Counted from the stretch's first letter, positions 32,571 to 45,559 are shown. The stretch: 64,000 nucleotides of DNA from Linum tenue (GCA_946122785.1 CAMGYJ010000007.1:36543587-36607586); one strand, 5' to 3'. The notes: generated by a model from the letters alone, not told the origin. A program made the numbers and translations.

Positions 32571-33344
32571 TTGTTAAATTTAATATTAATATATATATTA
32601 ATTTATTTTTAAAATAATAAATTTTATATATGTATGAATATTAACGTACTACTAAACATAATATTAGATTAGAGAAGAAGTAAAATAACCGTACATATTT
32701 TTTACGTAAATTTCTCGTACCGTATTTTACTAATTATATTAATAAGTAATATTTTTTCTTTACACTCATTGCTAATTGGTCCATTATCCTCCACTCAATC
32801 TCTACCAATTGGTTCATTAAATACTGATATTAAACGTGTTATACGGGTTTTATATGTGTTTAGTACGGGAGCCATAAAATGAACGGAAAAATGAAACGGC
32901 TTCACAATAATACTAATATGGAAATTTTAAACGGATAAAATAAGTATAGGTACATATACGTGTATTAAACAAACATGAAATTATTATTATTTTCCTTCAA
33001 TCCTACGTCGTGTGTACAAACAAACATGGAAAAAGGTAAAAATAAAAGTGATACCAACTAAGAAGATTCATTAGCAAAAAGTTAATTAAAGACCCAACAA
33101 AATCACGTGGACCTTTGTAATATTTTATGGAGCTCTTTTGGATGGTTCATTAGACTATTGTTTGATAAAAAAAATACATAACATTGAAACCGTACAGGGG
33201 GCCACGGTTTCCTTGTGAATTGTGAAACGCAGCTCTCGAATCGCCGTCCAATTCGGTTGTTTTTTGGAGAATCCTTGTTAAGTTCTCTCTTATTCGACCG
33301 ACATAGACCTAACAAGGATTGAACCGCTGTTCAAGTGGTGCAAT
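32571..33344. other. AT-rich spacer with a small hairpin near its right end
   Basis: No gene. At 33271-33320, AATCCTTGTTA and TAACAAGGATT form a hairpin. 33289-33323 is an inverted copy (one mismatch) of 34736-34770 in the neighbouring LINE endonuclease region. Confidence 0.6.
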
Positions 33345-33348
33345 TCTC

Positions 33349-34501
33349 CATGGAAGATGTGGAGGTTGGGATGCAAGGGGTGAAGGTTAGCTTCATGGGC
33401 AGGCTATTTCTGGAGAATCCGCCGAGTTTGGCTGTGATCCACAAGATTGTAACGGGCGCCTGGAATTGCAAGGTTCAAGTTATGGATGCTGAATAGGGAC
33501 TGCTGCAGTTCTTCTTTGTTTCTGAAGAAGACTGGGATTGGGTCCTACAAAGGACTCCATGGCAGGTGAAGGATCGAGTTCTGCACCTCCAATCATGGAG
33601 GCCAATAACCAGGGCGTTTGTTGATTCATTTGAGATGGTGCAGTTCTGGGTCCAGATGTGGGGTATCCCTCCACATTGGAGGAAGACCGCATTTGGCAGA
33701 AGGGTGGCAGGAACGAAGATCAGAGAAGTTCTGGATGCGGGAATGTTTGCCATCAAGGGTGAACCTGGGCACTTCATCAAAGCTAGATGCAAGGTGAATG
33801 TTTTCGATCCTTTACGCTCGCAAGTGTATGCTAGCAATGAGGAGATTGGTGAATTTTGGGTGTCACTTACTTATGAATTCCTGCCGTTATTCTGTTATCA
33901 TTGTGGGAGGTTGGGGCATCGTGCACCTCAGCATTCCAAGGTCCCGGTTCACCTAATGCCGACATTCCCTAAGTCGGTTTGGGTTAATCCTGGACTAAAG
34001 GCAAGTGGTGCTGGGAGTGCAATGGGGAATGCTGAAGCTAGTGGTACTGTTGGTGGGGAAATGTTCCTGAGGGAGCAAGGATCCAAAGGAGCTGTGGCAG
34101 CTCATATAGCTCGGTTGGAGCAGGGGGCTCAGTAGACTGGAGATAAGGAGTTGCAAGATGGCGACGGTGCTCATGAGAATCAAAGGCAGTAGATGCAATT
34201 TGGGAGTGGACAGCGAGCCCCATTTGTGCAAATCCCAGGGGCTGGCAATCGTGGAAGAGGTTCTGGTGGCTTCTTCCATGGACAAGGCAAGCCGTATTAT
34301 GGGAGAGGGCAGGGTGGATTCTCACCTGCTCGTGGAGGCTGGAAAAATCAGCAAGGAGGGGCTGGATATCATTCACAAATGGGTGAAGCTTCTGGAAATG
34401 TGTCCCAACATTCGGAGTTGTTAAAGAAGGGTGTTGTTGATTCTGGTAATAGTGTGCAGGGAGGTGCTCATGGGGGTAACATCAAGCCTGTACACAAGTA
34501 G
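33349..34501 (+). pseudogene. LINE ORF1 (DUF4283 domain, zinc knuckle, Gly-rich tail)
   Basis: The reading starts at ATG 33349 and meets a TAG at 33494-33496. It continues with WQVKDRVLHLQSW, VQFWVQMWGIPPHWR and FWVSLTYEFLPLFCYHCGRLGHRAPQH. That last segment is a CCHC-type knuckle whose final cysteine is a histidine. A glycine/arginine-rich stretch (34193-34400: GNRGRGSGGFFHGQGKPYYG) follows in another frame. The protein would coat the LINE RNA. Confidence 0.8.
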
Positions 34502-34687
34502 GTGTGCAAGCTATCATTAAGGGAGGAGGACATTTCGGAAGACAAAAAGAGGTTTGCACAGGAGGCGAAAGGACTCACTAAAGATCCTACTCCACCAAAG
34601 AAGGTTTGTAATGAGGATAAGGGTGGTGGTAATGAGAAGATCAAAGCGGTGGAGGTGGCCAGTCGAAAGTGGGCCCAAGGGGATAAA

Positions 34688-37600
34688 TGATGATGTTGGG
34701 ATGGAATGTGAGGGGCATCGGACCTTCCCTCACGTTTCAATCCTTGTTAGGTCTATGTCGTTCGAATAAGTCTGATCTTGTTTTTTTATCGGAAACAAAG
34801 TCTCGTAGGCGAGTTGTAACCCGTCGATTAAGGGGTTTAGGATTTTTCTTCTTTCTTTTTAGTTGATGCAGTGAATGCTTATGGTGGATTGGTTGTAGGT
34901 TGGGGTAGTGATATTCGGGTAACTATTCTAGATCATTCTTCCTTTTTTGTGTCTTGTGGAGTTATTAATGAAATGGATATTTTAGATTATGTAGTTGTGG
35001 GTGTCTACCTTTCTTGTCATGAGAATATGCGCGCTCAATAGGTCCAAGATTTGAGGATGTATTTGCAGGGCCTTTTGGTTCCATATCTTATTATAGGTGA
35101 TTTGAATTGTGTCATAATGCAAATGAAAAACAGGGGGGCTGCCATGGGATCCTGTATCGTCCATCGCAGTGAGGGAATTTATAGATGCCATGGGTTTGAT
35201 TGATTTGGGATATATTGGTTCCCCTTTCACCTGGACGAATAGGCGAATGGCACCTGCAACTGTTTCGCAAAGACTGGATAGAGTCTTAGTCTCAGTATCC
35301 TGGTTGGAAAGATTTCTACAATCTTTAGCGAATTGTACTGACTTAGGGTCGGATCCTCGAGTTCTTATTGTAGCAGACAAACCATTTTTGAGGGCATCTC
35401 GGCCCTTGTTCCGATTTGATGCGCGATGGTGTGAGAATCCGAAAGTGAGATTATTTGTTAAGAATGTGTGGAATGAGCATATAGTTGGTTCGCCGATGTA
35501 CAAACTATGGATGAGATTGAAGAAACTTAGACATTTGTTGTACGATTGGAGTAGAGCTGGCATTAGTAATTCCCTAAGGAATATTCGGATTCTTGAGACC
35601 GAAGTTGAAGCAGTTAAGACTGCGCAAGTCGTTGATTGACAACAGGTTAATGAGCTTGAGAATGAGCTAAATAGGCAATGGGCTGCAGAAGAAATATATT
35701 GGCAACAAAAGTCTCGGGTTCACTGGCTTAAGAAAGGAGACAAAAATTCTTCTTATTTTTATACTGTCACGAGAACTAGGCGCAGGGAAAATGAAATTAC
35801 AGGTTTGCGAGATGCTACAGGCGTCTGGGTGACGGACGAGGCAGAAAATGCTGGTGTGGCCAGTGAATTTTATGAAACATTGTTCCAGACAGAAAATGGG
35901 ATATTAGACATGGATGCACAGATTGGGACTTACCGGTGGATTCGGTGGTTTCTAAAGAGATGAATACTGAGCTAACTGCAGTAGTCACGCCAAAAGAGAT
36001 TAAAGAAGTGGTCTTCTCCATTGGTGTTACACAGGCTCCCGGGTCTGATGGGTTTACAGGAAAATTTTATAGAGTATAATGGGATGTCATTGGGGAGTCT
36101 GTGATTGAAGCTGTTCAGTATTTTTTCAGTACAGGAAGAATGCTGAAGAGTTTCAATCATTACCAGGTTGACATTGCTTCCAAAAGTGGATGCAGTTGAG
36201 TCGATGAAGCATATCCGACCGATTAGTTTGTGTAAACTATTTTATAAGATTATTTCAAAGATTTAAGCAGAAAGAATGGCAAAGCATCTGCCCCAATTGA
36301 TCTCACCGGAGCAGAAAATAGTTTTGTCCGGGATAGGCAAATAGTTGATAACATTCTGATTGGACACGAGATTATGCATTACCTAAAAATCAAAAAGCAA
36401 GGTAAGAAAGGTTATTTGGCCTTGAAGGTTGACATGAAAAAGGCCTATGATAAGGTGGAATGGCCTTTCTTACTTGCTGTTATGAGGAAAATGGGATTTC
36501 ATCCCCAATGGCTTCATTGGATTAAGGAATGTTTGTCTTCAACGACCTTTTCGGTACTGATGAATGGGAACCCGAGTGGATTTTTTAGGTCCTCTCGAGG
36601 CTTGAGACAGGGTGATCCGTTGTCTCCATTGTTGTTTGCGATATGTACGGAAGGTTTTTCGGCCTTGATAAAGCGGGCAGTGATGGAGAGGAGGGTTAAC
36701 TGGGGTTAAGGTAAATCCGCGGAGTCCAAGTGTTTCTCACTTGTATTTCGCGGATGATTCTTATTTGTTTCTCAAGGCCTCGACACCAGAATGTCATACT
36801 CTATTGGCAGTTCTGCACGAGTATCAGGAGTTAAGCGGGCAAAAGGTTAATTTACAAAAATCTGCTGTATGTTTTAGCAGAAATGTGGAGCAATCAGATA
36901 GTGAGCAGATGGTGGCTATTGGGGCTGTTGGTGTGCAAGATAAGTATTTGGGGCTTCCAACGTTGATTCACCGATCTAAAACAGAGACATTTCGGTATCT
37001 AGAGGAGAAGCTTATATCTAAACTTATGGGGTGGAAACAACGACATTTGTCATTGGCGGCCAAGGAGATATTGTTGAAATCTGTTGCTGCAGCATTGCCA
37101 ATACATGTGATGTCGTGTTTTTTTGTTGCCAGTTACTCTTTGCAGGAAGTTAGATAAATATATGGCTCGGTTTTGGTTGGGTTATACTGCGGAGGGGAAC
37201 AAGGCACACTGGGTGTCTTGGAAGAATTTATGCCGGAGTAAGTTTGATTGTGGTCTTGGTTTCCGCCGGTTTGAGGATTTCAATCAAGCTTTGTTAGCTA
37301 TGGTGGCTTGGCGTCTTTTACAGGAGCCTGAATCCTTATTAGCAAGGATTTTGAAGGGAAAGTATTTCTCTGGTGGGAACATTTTGACTGCGAGGCTTGG
37401 TTCCTGGCCTTCGTGGGGATGGTGCAGTATATTTTATGGCCGAGATCTATTGAAAGGGGATTTATTTTGGCAAGTAGGTACGGGCGCCGAGATTAGGGTG
37501 TTGGGGGACTCGTGGGTCCAGGGTTTGGGTCAGAATAGTCTTCCGGTCTTGCCATATGCTCCATTGACGGAAACATCATTCTTTAGTGATTTGATCAGGC

Positions 37601-38773
37601 CGGGAGAAGGAGTTTGGTGCGAGGAATGTTTAGATACTTGCTTCTCGCCTGAGGTTAAGAGGAAGATCTTGAACATTTCTTTGCCGAGACTTCCGATTCC
37701 GGACAAGTTAGTTTGGGTAAGGGAGATGGATGGCGTGTATTCGGTAAGGTGTGGATACCATTATGCCGTACAGATGAACCGTAGAGTGGGTAGGTGGAAA
37801 ACAAAAGTTTCTTTTTGGGATATGAGTTTCTGAAAAAAGATGTGGAGTTTTCCCATCCCTCCAAAACTGAAGTTTTTCATATGGCAGCTAATGCGTCGGA
37901 TTATCCCCACTATGGAGGCATTGGAAGAAAAAGGCGGGAATGATCCGGTCGAGTGTCCAGTGTGTTGTGAGTCGGTGGAGTCCGTTGAACACTTCTTTCT
38001 CACATGTCGAGTAGCCGCGGAGCTGTGGGAGAGATGTGGCTTGTTCAATGTGAGAGAGGGACTGGAGGGGCTGAATATGGCATTGGAGTTTAGACGTATA
38101 ATGGAGAGGAATGCTGATCCAGGGAGAATTATGCGAATTGTGGCCTTGTTATGGAGGATATGGAAGTCTAGGAATTGGGTGGTGTTTGATCATTTTCAGT
38201 ACACTACGGATTCACTGGTTCGTCAGTATCATAATCAGGTTAGGGAATGGTTGGATTTGCCTGCTCTAGGGGTTGGGCGGTTGCCCAATGGTGGAGGCCG
38301 AGCGGTGGAGGTTGCACCGGCAGTGTCGTTCCTTTGCTATGTTGACGGGGCGGTTAGGTTGGGTTCACATTCTTCTGGAGGGTTGGTAGTTCGGGATCAG
38401 GCGGGTTCTATATTTTTTGTTCAAGGTTTTGTTTATGCAGGTTTTGACAGATCCGTATCTTGCTGAACTTATAATGGCGTTCCGGGACGCAATTCGGTGG
38501 TGTTCTATGAAGGGTCTTACGGAGGTTGCTTTCTTGGGAGATACGCAAACTGTCATTTACAAAATAAGGGGTCAAGAAGTTCGGGATGGCCGAGGAGGGG
38601 CGATTCTCGTTGAGATTGCACAGTTACGTCAAGTGTTTACAGAGTTTTCTGTTGGGTTCCGTTGCAGGGAAAACAATCGAGCGATTCATGTTGTAGCCAA
38701 AAAAGCTCTTTCTTTGTTTTCTGGTGATGTGAATGGTTTTGATTACAGGTTGTGGTTTATGTTTGGGTTGTAA
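34688..38773 (+). pseudogene. LINE ORF2: endonuclease, RT, zinc finger, RNase H
   Basis: It begins MLGWNVRGIGPSLTFQSLLG with FLSETKS (endonuclease) and, after damage, FIDAMGLIDLGYIGSPFTWTN (35180). RT motifs are VDMKKAYDKVEW, GLRQGDPLSPLLFAI and FADDSYLF (36744), so the FADD catalytic core remains. A stop separates the RT halves near 36708. The zinc-finger region reads PIPPKLKFFIWQL...CPVCCESVESVEHFFLTC. RNase H begins FLCYVDGAVRLGSHSSGG, and the later part (38417-38773) is in another frame. At least six breaks show that it is dead. Confidence 0.88.
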
Positions 38774-39145
38774 ACGTTAGGATCTTTATTTCTTGATAAT
38801 TCAAGTGAGCTATTGGAAAAAAAAAGAGAGAAATACACTCGTTTTTTTTGTAAATGAAAACTGGCGCCTCCCAGTACTGGAGAAGAGCATTCTCTTTTTT
38901 CTTTTATACAAGGACGCACGAAGTAGAAACTAATAACATTGGCAGTACAGTAGGCATTGAAGCCCAAATTTATGGAACAGAACAGACTACATCCAAAGTT
39001 GAAAGGAAAAACGTCGTACTAGGTAGGTCAGTAGCCCAATACATATATATATATAAATTAATTAATATGCTTTTATTACTATTAGTTTATCTTGTGGGGG
39101 TGTTGTCGTGGAATAAATTATGCTGTTTAGTTGCCGTTCGGTTAA

Positions 39146-40410
39146 TTAATTTATGCCACGGCAATCCCATCGGTGAAACCCATATCTTTCTTGCCGTTGT
39201 TGTTGTTTCATATGCTGATTCAGTTGTTCCTTCCTCCTTTGTTCCTCTTCCTGCTCGGCCGCAGCTGCCACGTTGAGGAGTTCGACTATGAGCTCTCGCG
39301 GGACCGCAGTTGGGTCGAGCGGGAGCACCTGGTTGGGCTGCTGTTCCCCTAGCTTCGCCATGTCGATCACCACCTTCGCCTCCGGCACCTCCTTCTTCAA
39401 CGGGAGAGCAGTATTCGGAGTGCTCTTCCGGTAGACCATGTACAGCACCATCTGGAGGATTCCGAAGGTGAATCCCAGAATGTTGGGAACCTGAGAGAGA
39501 ACACATAATACAGAAAAATTGTTTAATTTATAAACATATGTGAAGCTCACAATTAATTGTGGAAGTTGACCGATCGATGGACTTACAGCGACGTAAGGGT
39601 CTTTCTTGAGGAAGCCGTACATGAACCACATGACGGCGCTGAGGGTGAGGAAGAAAGAGAGGGAGATAGGCATGAACTCCACGCTCTTCGTTTTTATCAC
39701 TTTCCTCTGCAGCACAGCACAATAATAATAATAATTAATTAATGCACGTCAAACAAACAAAAATCATCAGGGGTAAAAGAAAGAAGCCGAGTGAAGTACG
39801 TACTACGATGCCAAGTGGGGCGACGAAGACGCAGAGGGAGAAGACCATGCAGATCCAGCCGAGGACCTGAACGCGGAGGAAGCCGTGGGTGAAGGCGAGG
39901 GTGAGGGTGCAGATGGCCCCGAAGCCGACGACGTTGAAGAAGGAGAGGAGCTTGATGGTTGTGATCATGTCCTTCTTGGTGGCGTACAAGAGGTAGATGG
40001 CGATGTACAAGGTCTGCATGAAGAAGGTGAAGACGTTGATGGTGACGAGGAGCATGGCGTCCTTGGCGAACAGAGCGTAGAACAGCCACAGCATGGCGCT
40101 GAACAGCCCGATCACGTAAGGCAGTGACTGGAACCCCTCGCTCGTTTTCTTCTTCCATATCTGGTAGAACGTTGGCAGCGGCGCCAAGCATACCATACAC
40201 GAGATGGCGTTACCTGCAACGTTACAAATTTTATTAATTAATTTATTAATTACATGAGGGAGGGAGGGAGAGAGAGACAGAAAAAGCAAGCAAGCAAGCT
40301 CGCGCCGCCATTTGAGAGTAACTATACTATAGTGTGAGAAATGAAAGAATCTTGTTTTTGTACATACCTAGAAGACCGAAGAGGAACATCAAGGAGAAAT
40401 GCACCGCCAT
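39146..40410 (-). CDS. SWEET: SWEET-family sugar transporter, four exons, about 305 aa
   Basis: Exons on the - strand: 40410-40368, 40213-39804, 39706-39587 and 39490-39146; all introns have GT-AG ends and the frame is kept. SWEETs are plasma-membrane (or vacuolar) facilitators moving sucrose or hexoses down their gradient. The protein has two MtN3 repeats and seven predicted helices: [40 protein letters not shown], then [20 protein letters not shown] and [20 protein letters not shown], keeping the conserved TM3 and TM7 asparagines. VVIDMAKL in the tail suggests clade III (SWEET9-15, mostly sucrose), an inference. The second exon looks like three usual SWEET exons joined, and the C-terminus is a long Gln/Glu-rich tail. 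I cannot assign a number. Confidence 0.95.
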
Positions 40411-40593
40411 TTTTGTATATACTTTGTTTTGCTGTTCTCTCTCCCTTTTTATATACGAAAGAACACACGCACCACAACAGAGGCAGTACTAAAGGGAGGG
40501 ATTTAGTACTCTTTGGAATAAGCCAAATCTCTCTCACTCTCTCTCTCTCTCTGTGTTTGCTGTGTTGCAATTGTTGGAAATGGGCATGACGGC

Positions 40594-40601
40594 TTTATAT
40601 A
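40594..40601 (-). promoter_or_regulatory. TATA box of the SWEET gene
   Basis: TATATAAA on the - strand, about 185 bp upstream of the ATG at 40410. The likely 5' leader between them is CT-rich (40531-40551). Confidence 0.7.
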
Positions 40602-40625
40602 GGGGAAGGGAAGGTGGGTAGGGTA

Positions 40626-40628
<3 letters not shown>

Positions 40629-40697
<69 letters not shown>
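40629..40697. repeat. (GA)n microsatellite in the SWEET promoter
   Basis: About 69 bases of perfect GA (CT on the gene's strand), starting roughly 28 bp upstream of the TATA box. Long GA tracts in plant promoters can bind BPC/GAGA-type factors; a role here is inference. Confidence 0.9.
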
Positions 40698-40700
<3 letters not shown>

Positions 40701-43037
40701 CAATTTGTCACTAGCAATTCCAAAGTTGCATAGGAAGATGATAGATCAATCAATCCAGCCTACTATAAGATGAGATTATGCGTCTACAGTATGAATATGC
40801 AAATAATGCTCTCTTTGCTTTTTTGCTTCTTTAATTTTCTCCCACTTTTTTTGCTCTCCCGAAACAAATAAGCATCCACACACGTATTTTTTATATACGA
40901 GTGGAGTAGTTTTGTCCCTTTTTCTTTTTCTTTTCCCATATCTGATGGCAAGGCAACAAATCAAATTTGAAAACTATTTCACCAATTGGCTAGGTAGGCT
41001 GCACATACATTGAAAGTTTGAATGTAAGATACACGTACTACCCGGCTCCAAACTCATCATAATACTCATCATTTCCATTTTTAAGGTGCTCCCTCCCAAA
41101 AATTAATTGAAGAATGAAAGATGGGAAAAAGATTTATAATACTAGACTCATGGAGATGAAATGCAAGATGTACCCCTTTTAACTCTATCAGCAAGCCGAT
41201 CATCGTAATAGTTCGAATTGGTGGGGTTGTTTAATTAAAAATGAATATGATTAGCTCTCTTTTTTCTGTATGTTTGCTCAAACGAAAGCCCAATAACAGA
41301 TGGTTTGAAGTCCGTACATACCGTTATACCATTTGTGTTAATTAACTATCAATATTGAAATTTGTTAAGATTCAAACACCATACTTCTTAAACAAAAAGG
41401 ATAATATAATATCATTTTCAAGAGTCAAAACTTTCGATAACTTGAGCTACTCAGAAATTTCGGACCTCTTGGAAACTCCTCACCTCGATCGATGGCAGGA
41501 GTGAGGCAAAACTAATTCTGTATATTTTGAAAATCAATAAAATCATTTAGGTTAACGGACAATAGTATGAAAAGAAATCAACTTTTAATTTTGATAAAGG
41601 AAATGGGTGAGTGATATAAAGTATAAGTTGGAGGCTCTTCTAACCACTCAAATTGTTGTGGTTATGATAGAATTCTTTTTTCCACTAATATCCATAGCTG
41701 AGTTTTAGGGGCAAGTCGTCTGAGAAACATTATATTACCATATTAACATGCTATATTTGGGATTGGTAAATTTTCTTTTACTTCTGGAACAAGGTCTATG
41801 ATTGCTTGGAGAAATCAAAATGACAAGAACCAAAATTAATAATTGTACAAATGCGGGTGGCTTTCCAGTTGGTTGTATGAATGTTGGCCAATAGTACTTT
41901 ATTTCTTTTTTTTTTTTTTCAGAATTTCTTTTGTGTGAACAAAATCCAAACAGCTTTTTTTTCTCTCTTTTTTTGGGTTTTCGTATGCTTGGATGAGATG
42001 GGGTTGTTGTCTTGTCTTGTTGATGCCAATTCATCTCCTCCACTCCAAATACGATGCAGTATTTAGTAGAAGTAGATCCCAAATTTACTGGTTTCGTTTT
42101 TTATTTTTTTATTACCAGAAATGGTTGAATTTGGTTGAAGGTGAATAACTTCTCGCCGAGCTGGCCCTATACATGGCTATGCCTTAGCTTTGGGGAATGG
42201 GGTACTATTCCTAGTACATCTACGAAAACTAATGGGCCCACACAAGGCTCCTTTCTGATGTGTCGCCCACCAAGTGGTTGATAAGATTAAGGCCTCCAAC
42301 TCATATTTCAATTTTTGAGATTGCAACTCATCACTTGGAATCTTGTGCCCATCCCTCAAAAGATTAAGTTTTTCCGGTTTCAGGCAAACCAAATTGATCA
42401 CTTCGCTTCATAAATTACCTTCATTTGCTTTATTTGTAGACAGTACAACTAGCTAGCTCAATACACTTATATTTATTTATTATTACAAGGCCTACATGTT
42501 GATGAACAGGATTAAAGTGCATCTAGCCAAAACAAGGTCGAGCATTCAATCAATAGCTGTGGGATATTTTCTAGACTCGCCAAACTTTATAGGATTTTAA
42601 ATATTCGTTAGCGAGCTAGGGCTCATTCATTTATTAGATTGTCGACATATTAATCGATTATGAATGTATTCGAGTAAAGACAAGGTCGAGCTCTTCTGTC
42701 AATAGCTTTTAGGTATCTTCTAGATTCACCGAACTTTATAGAATTTGAATTGGGAGAGCAAAAAGGAAAATTTAATTGCTAACCGACAAGGGTGTCCAAC
42801 GGGGTAAGGTATAGGAGTTGGTGTACATGATGATTTTTCGAGTCCGGTTCTCATAGTTTACATTTTTGGTAGGACGTCTGCTTTTACTGTCACTCGTATA
42901 CTACTTGTGATCTTTTAACACTTGTTTTAACCAAAATTTTATGTCTTTGGTCTATCTACACCCGATTTTGCTTATCTCATATAGAGAGATTTCCTTCGAT
43001 TGCCTTTTGAGCTCATATATCCCCCTTCATCTTAAGA
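40698..43037. other. Region upstream of the SWEET gene, no gene seen
   Basis: AT-rich sequence with only short frames and no recognisable domain. A 65-70 bp segment beginning CAAGGTCGAGC occurs twice in direct orientation (about 42533-42598 and 42680-42748), diverged. The rest is unassigned; it may hold SWEET regulatory sequence. Confidence 0.5.
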
Positions 43038-43307
43038 AGCTACTTGATGCACATATACTATACGTCAGGTACTACTAGTGAGATATCTCTATCTAGACCA
43101 TGAATTAAATCGAGTTTGGGGTATGATACTATACCCTAACCTCTAATGGATAAACCCCAGGCACCGATTTCCTAAACCATAACCCGAAGTTTGATTTAAT
43201 GAAAAACAAAAATTGACCGTTGAGATCGGCCGAAGCTCATCTAACCACATCTAACGGCTAGATTACCTGACGTATACTATATGCCTGACGTACACCAGTC
43301 ATCACCA
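43038..43307. repeat. MITE-like element related to 28851-29255
   Basis: The ends carry inverted TATACTATACGTCAGG / CCTGACGTATACTATA. Inside, CTATCTAGACC.TGAATTA and GTATGATACTATACCCTAACC match the fold-back element at 28851-29255. It lies beside a TA-rich stretch. Non-coding. Confidence 0.5.
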
Positions 43308-43682
43308 TATATATATGTATACAGCAAAATGCCTGGTTGACTTGGATGACTCAGGGTGGGTGCATCATGGGGCCTTTCAAAAAGGTTACATATGTCATAA
43401 CTACCTCCACTCTTAGCATGTTCAACTTCAAAGTTTTTACAAGAACTCATTTATTTCACCTCAATACAAGACTTGTGAGATATTTATGTTTGACGCATGT
43501 TTGTGCGTGTATGTGTGTGTCGCCATATCTCTAGAGATGAAATCAGGGATATGTCATATCTTTGGCCACCTTAACCCTTCAATTTGATCATCATGGCTTA
43601 GAGTATTTTTGGTTAAAATATTTCTCAATAATCTATTCATGAGAAATTAAATTATGATATGCCACTTATAAAATAGTTTTGG
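43308..43682. other. Intergenic, nothing recognised
   Basis: Short frames only; no feature I can support. Confidence 0.5.
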
Positions 43683-45457
43683 ATGATAGTTTGGTGTGCT
43701 TTTTGTGAGGAAGAACAAAAGGCAAAGGCATCTAAACACTCGGAGACGACCATAATTGGGATGACGAGAAAACAAAGCAAAGATGTTGTTGAAGACTTGA
43801 GAGATCTTCGACCTATTAGTCTCATGGGAAGCATCAACAAGCTTTTCAGCAAAGTTTTGGATAGAAGGCTCGGGAGTATCCTTCCTCATCTTGTCTCTAT
43901 GAATCAACAGGCTGCAGTCAAAGGGAGACAGATTGCGGATGCGGGGCTTATTGCATTTGAACTAGTTGACAGTCGCCATAAGAGCAAAAAGCCAGGTTTG
44001 ATGTTGAAACTTGACATTGAGGAGGCTTTCGATAATATGAGTTGGGACTGTTTGTTCAAAGTTCTATCTAGGCTTGGGTTTCCCCAACAGTGGAAGATGT
44101 GGGTACGTGGGGCTATGTGTTCTCCTATGATCTCGGTGCTTGTCAACGGTGAAGCCAAAGGCTTCTTTCCTGCGACCAAGGGCCTTAGGCAAGGCGATCC
44201 GATGTCTTCAGGGCTCTTTACGTTGGTAATGGATGTTCTTTCACTCGTGATATCCAAACTTAGGGAGGAAAAAAAGATCAAAGGCTTCTGTATGAAAAAA
44301 GTTGAGAACTCTGGAGAAGTCACCCACCTCCTGTTCGCCGATGACACCATGATATTCTGTGAACCCTCTTATGAGCAGGTCCTTAACATCTTGTCAACTC
44401 TTGTCTGTTTCCAAGCGACTACTGGACTTAGAATTAACCTGGAGAATTTAGTTTTATTCACTGTTGGAGATGTGCCGAATCATGACTTCTACGCTGCTAT
44501 TCTTGGGTGCAAATGGAGCGGGGAGTCATCCAAGTATCTCGGATTTCCTTTGGGCGCCAAGCCTAATGCCTCTTCCGTTTGGGATCCTATTTGTTATAAT
44601 TTTCAGAAACGTCTTGGGGGTGGAAAGGAAAATTCTTGTCTTTGGGAGGAAGGTTAATCCTCAACAAAGCAGTTCTCTCCAGCCAACCAACTTACTTCTT
44701 TTCACTTCTTCGAGCTCCTGTTTCGACGTTGAAGAGAATCGAAGGGATCTAGCGTAAGTTCATATGGAGTGGACCGAACAACACTAAGAAAATATCGCTG
44801 GTTAGCTGGAATATATGCAAAGCGCCCAAAGATCATGGAGGACATGGAATTATTGACTTAGAAAGCTTCAATCAAGCGATGCTACCTAAATGGCTTTGGA
44901 GTTTTGCCACTGATCGTGGAAGCTGGTGGCGATCCCTCATTGACATCAAATATCCCAATGGCCTTTCATGTTGGCAGACCCCACGTTGTTCCAATGGTTT
45001 CTCGAGTTCGATTTGGGCAAACCTCTCCAAGTGCTATGATGGGTTTTGGAAGGTCGCGCGTATTGACCACGGAAGTGGTGCCTGGGTTTCTTTTTGGCAT
45101 GATCAGTGGGTTCCGAATGTGATTCTTGCTAACTCCTTTCCTCGTGTTGCTGCTGCTACTTCCCGCACTGAAGCATGGGTTTCAGAAATTGCAACCTGCT
45201 CTGGTGAGATTATTAATTGGAATATTCCTTTGTCTATTAACTTGAGAGGGGGAGCTGAGAGAGAAAGAATGGTGCTTATTGATAGTCTTAATAATACTAA
45301 TGTATCTTTGGCGAGTAATGGACCGAGTAGAATTATCTGGACTCCCCAGCCAGATTCTTCCTTCTCTGTTTGCTCTTTTTACAGGTTACTTGTCAAAGAT
45401 CACTTCCCGGGACTCCTTCAATCTTCGAAGTTCATAAGAAGAGCCCCGACACAATAG
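43683..45457 (+). pseudogene. LINE ORF2 fragment: RT and following region, 5'-truncated
   Basis: It starts inside RT (LRDLRPISLMGSINKLFSKVLDRRLG) and keeps VKGRQIADAGLIAFELVDSR, LDIEEAFDNMSWD, GLRQGDPMSSGLFTLVMD and the catalytic LLFADDTMIF (44330). It shifts frame near 44620 and continues to 45457 (FSVCSFYRLLVKDHFPGLL). No endonuclease or ORF1 lies upstream, so it is a 5'-truncated copy. The next part of the protein lies inverted at 45560-46028. Confidence 0.88.
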
Positions 45458-45559
45458 TAAATAATATCAACTCAAAAATAATTGTCGATTACAACTCTCA
45501 GGCTAGATCTGTCTTGTATCCCTGCTGTCGATATTTGTTTTTCCTTACCATCATGTTAC

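Larger units (their letters stand above)
33345..38825 (+). mobile_element. Nearly full-length LINE (plant L1-like with RNase H), inactive
   Basis: In order on the + strand: ORF1 (33349-34134) with a glycine-rich continuation to 34501, ORF2 endonuclease (34688-35640), RT (35640-37157), zinc-finger region (37820-38040) and RNase H (38330-38773), then a short untranslated end with a poly(A) run (38817-38825). Many stops and frameshifts break ORF2. I found no convincing TSD. Its 3' end lies only about 320 bp from the stop codon of the convergent SWEET gene. Confidence 0.88.

Noticed and set aside
39087..39506. 139-codon - strand frame over the SWEET last exon
   Set aside because: It is the wrong frame of the real exon, which reads [13 protein letters not shown].
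39739..40200. 153-codon His/Arg/Leu-rich - strand frame
   Set aside because: Shifted frame of SWEET exon 2, as shown by biased composition and the intact SWEET frame on the same strand.
40503..40703. Leu/Ser repeat protein
   Set aside because: Translation of the GA microsatellite.
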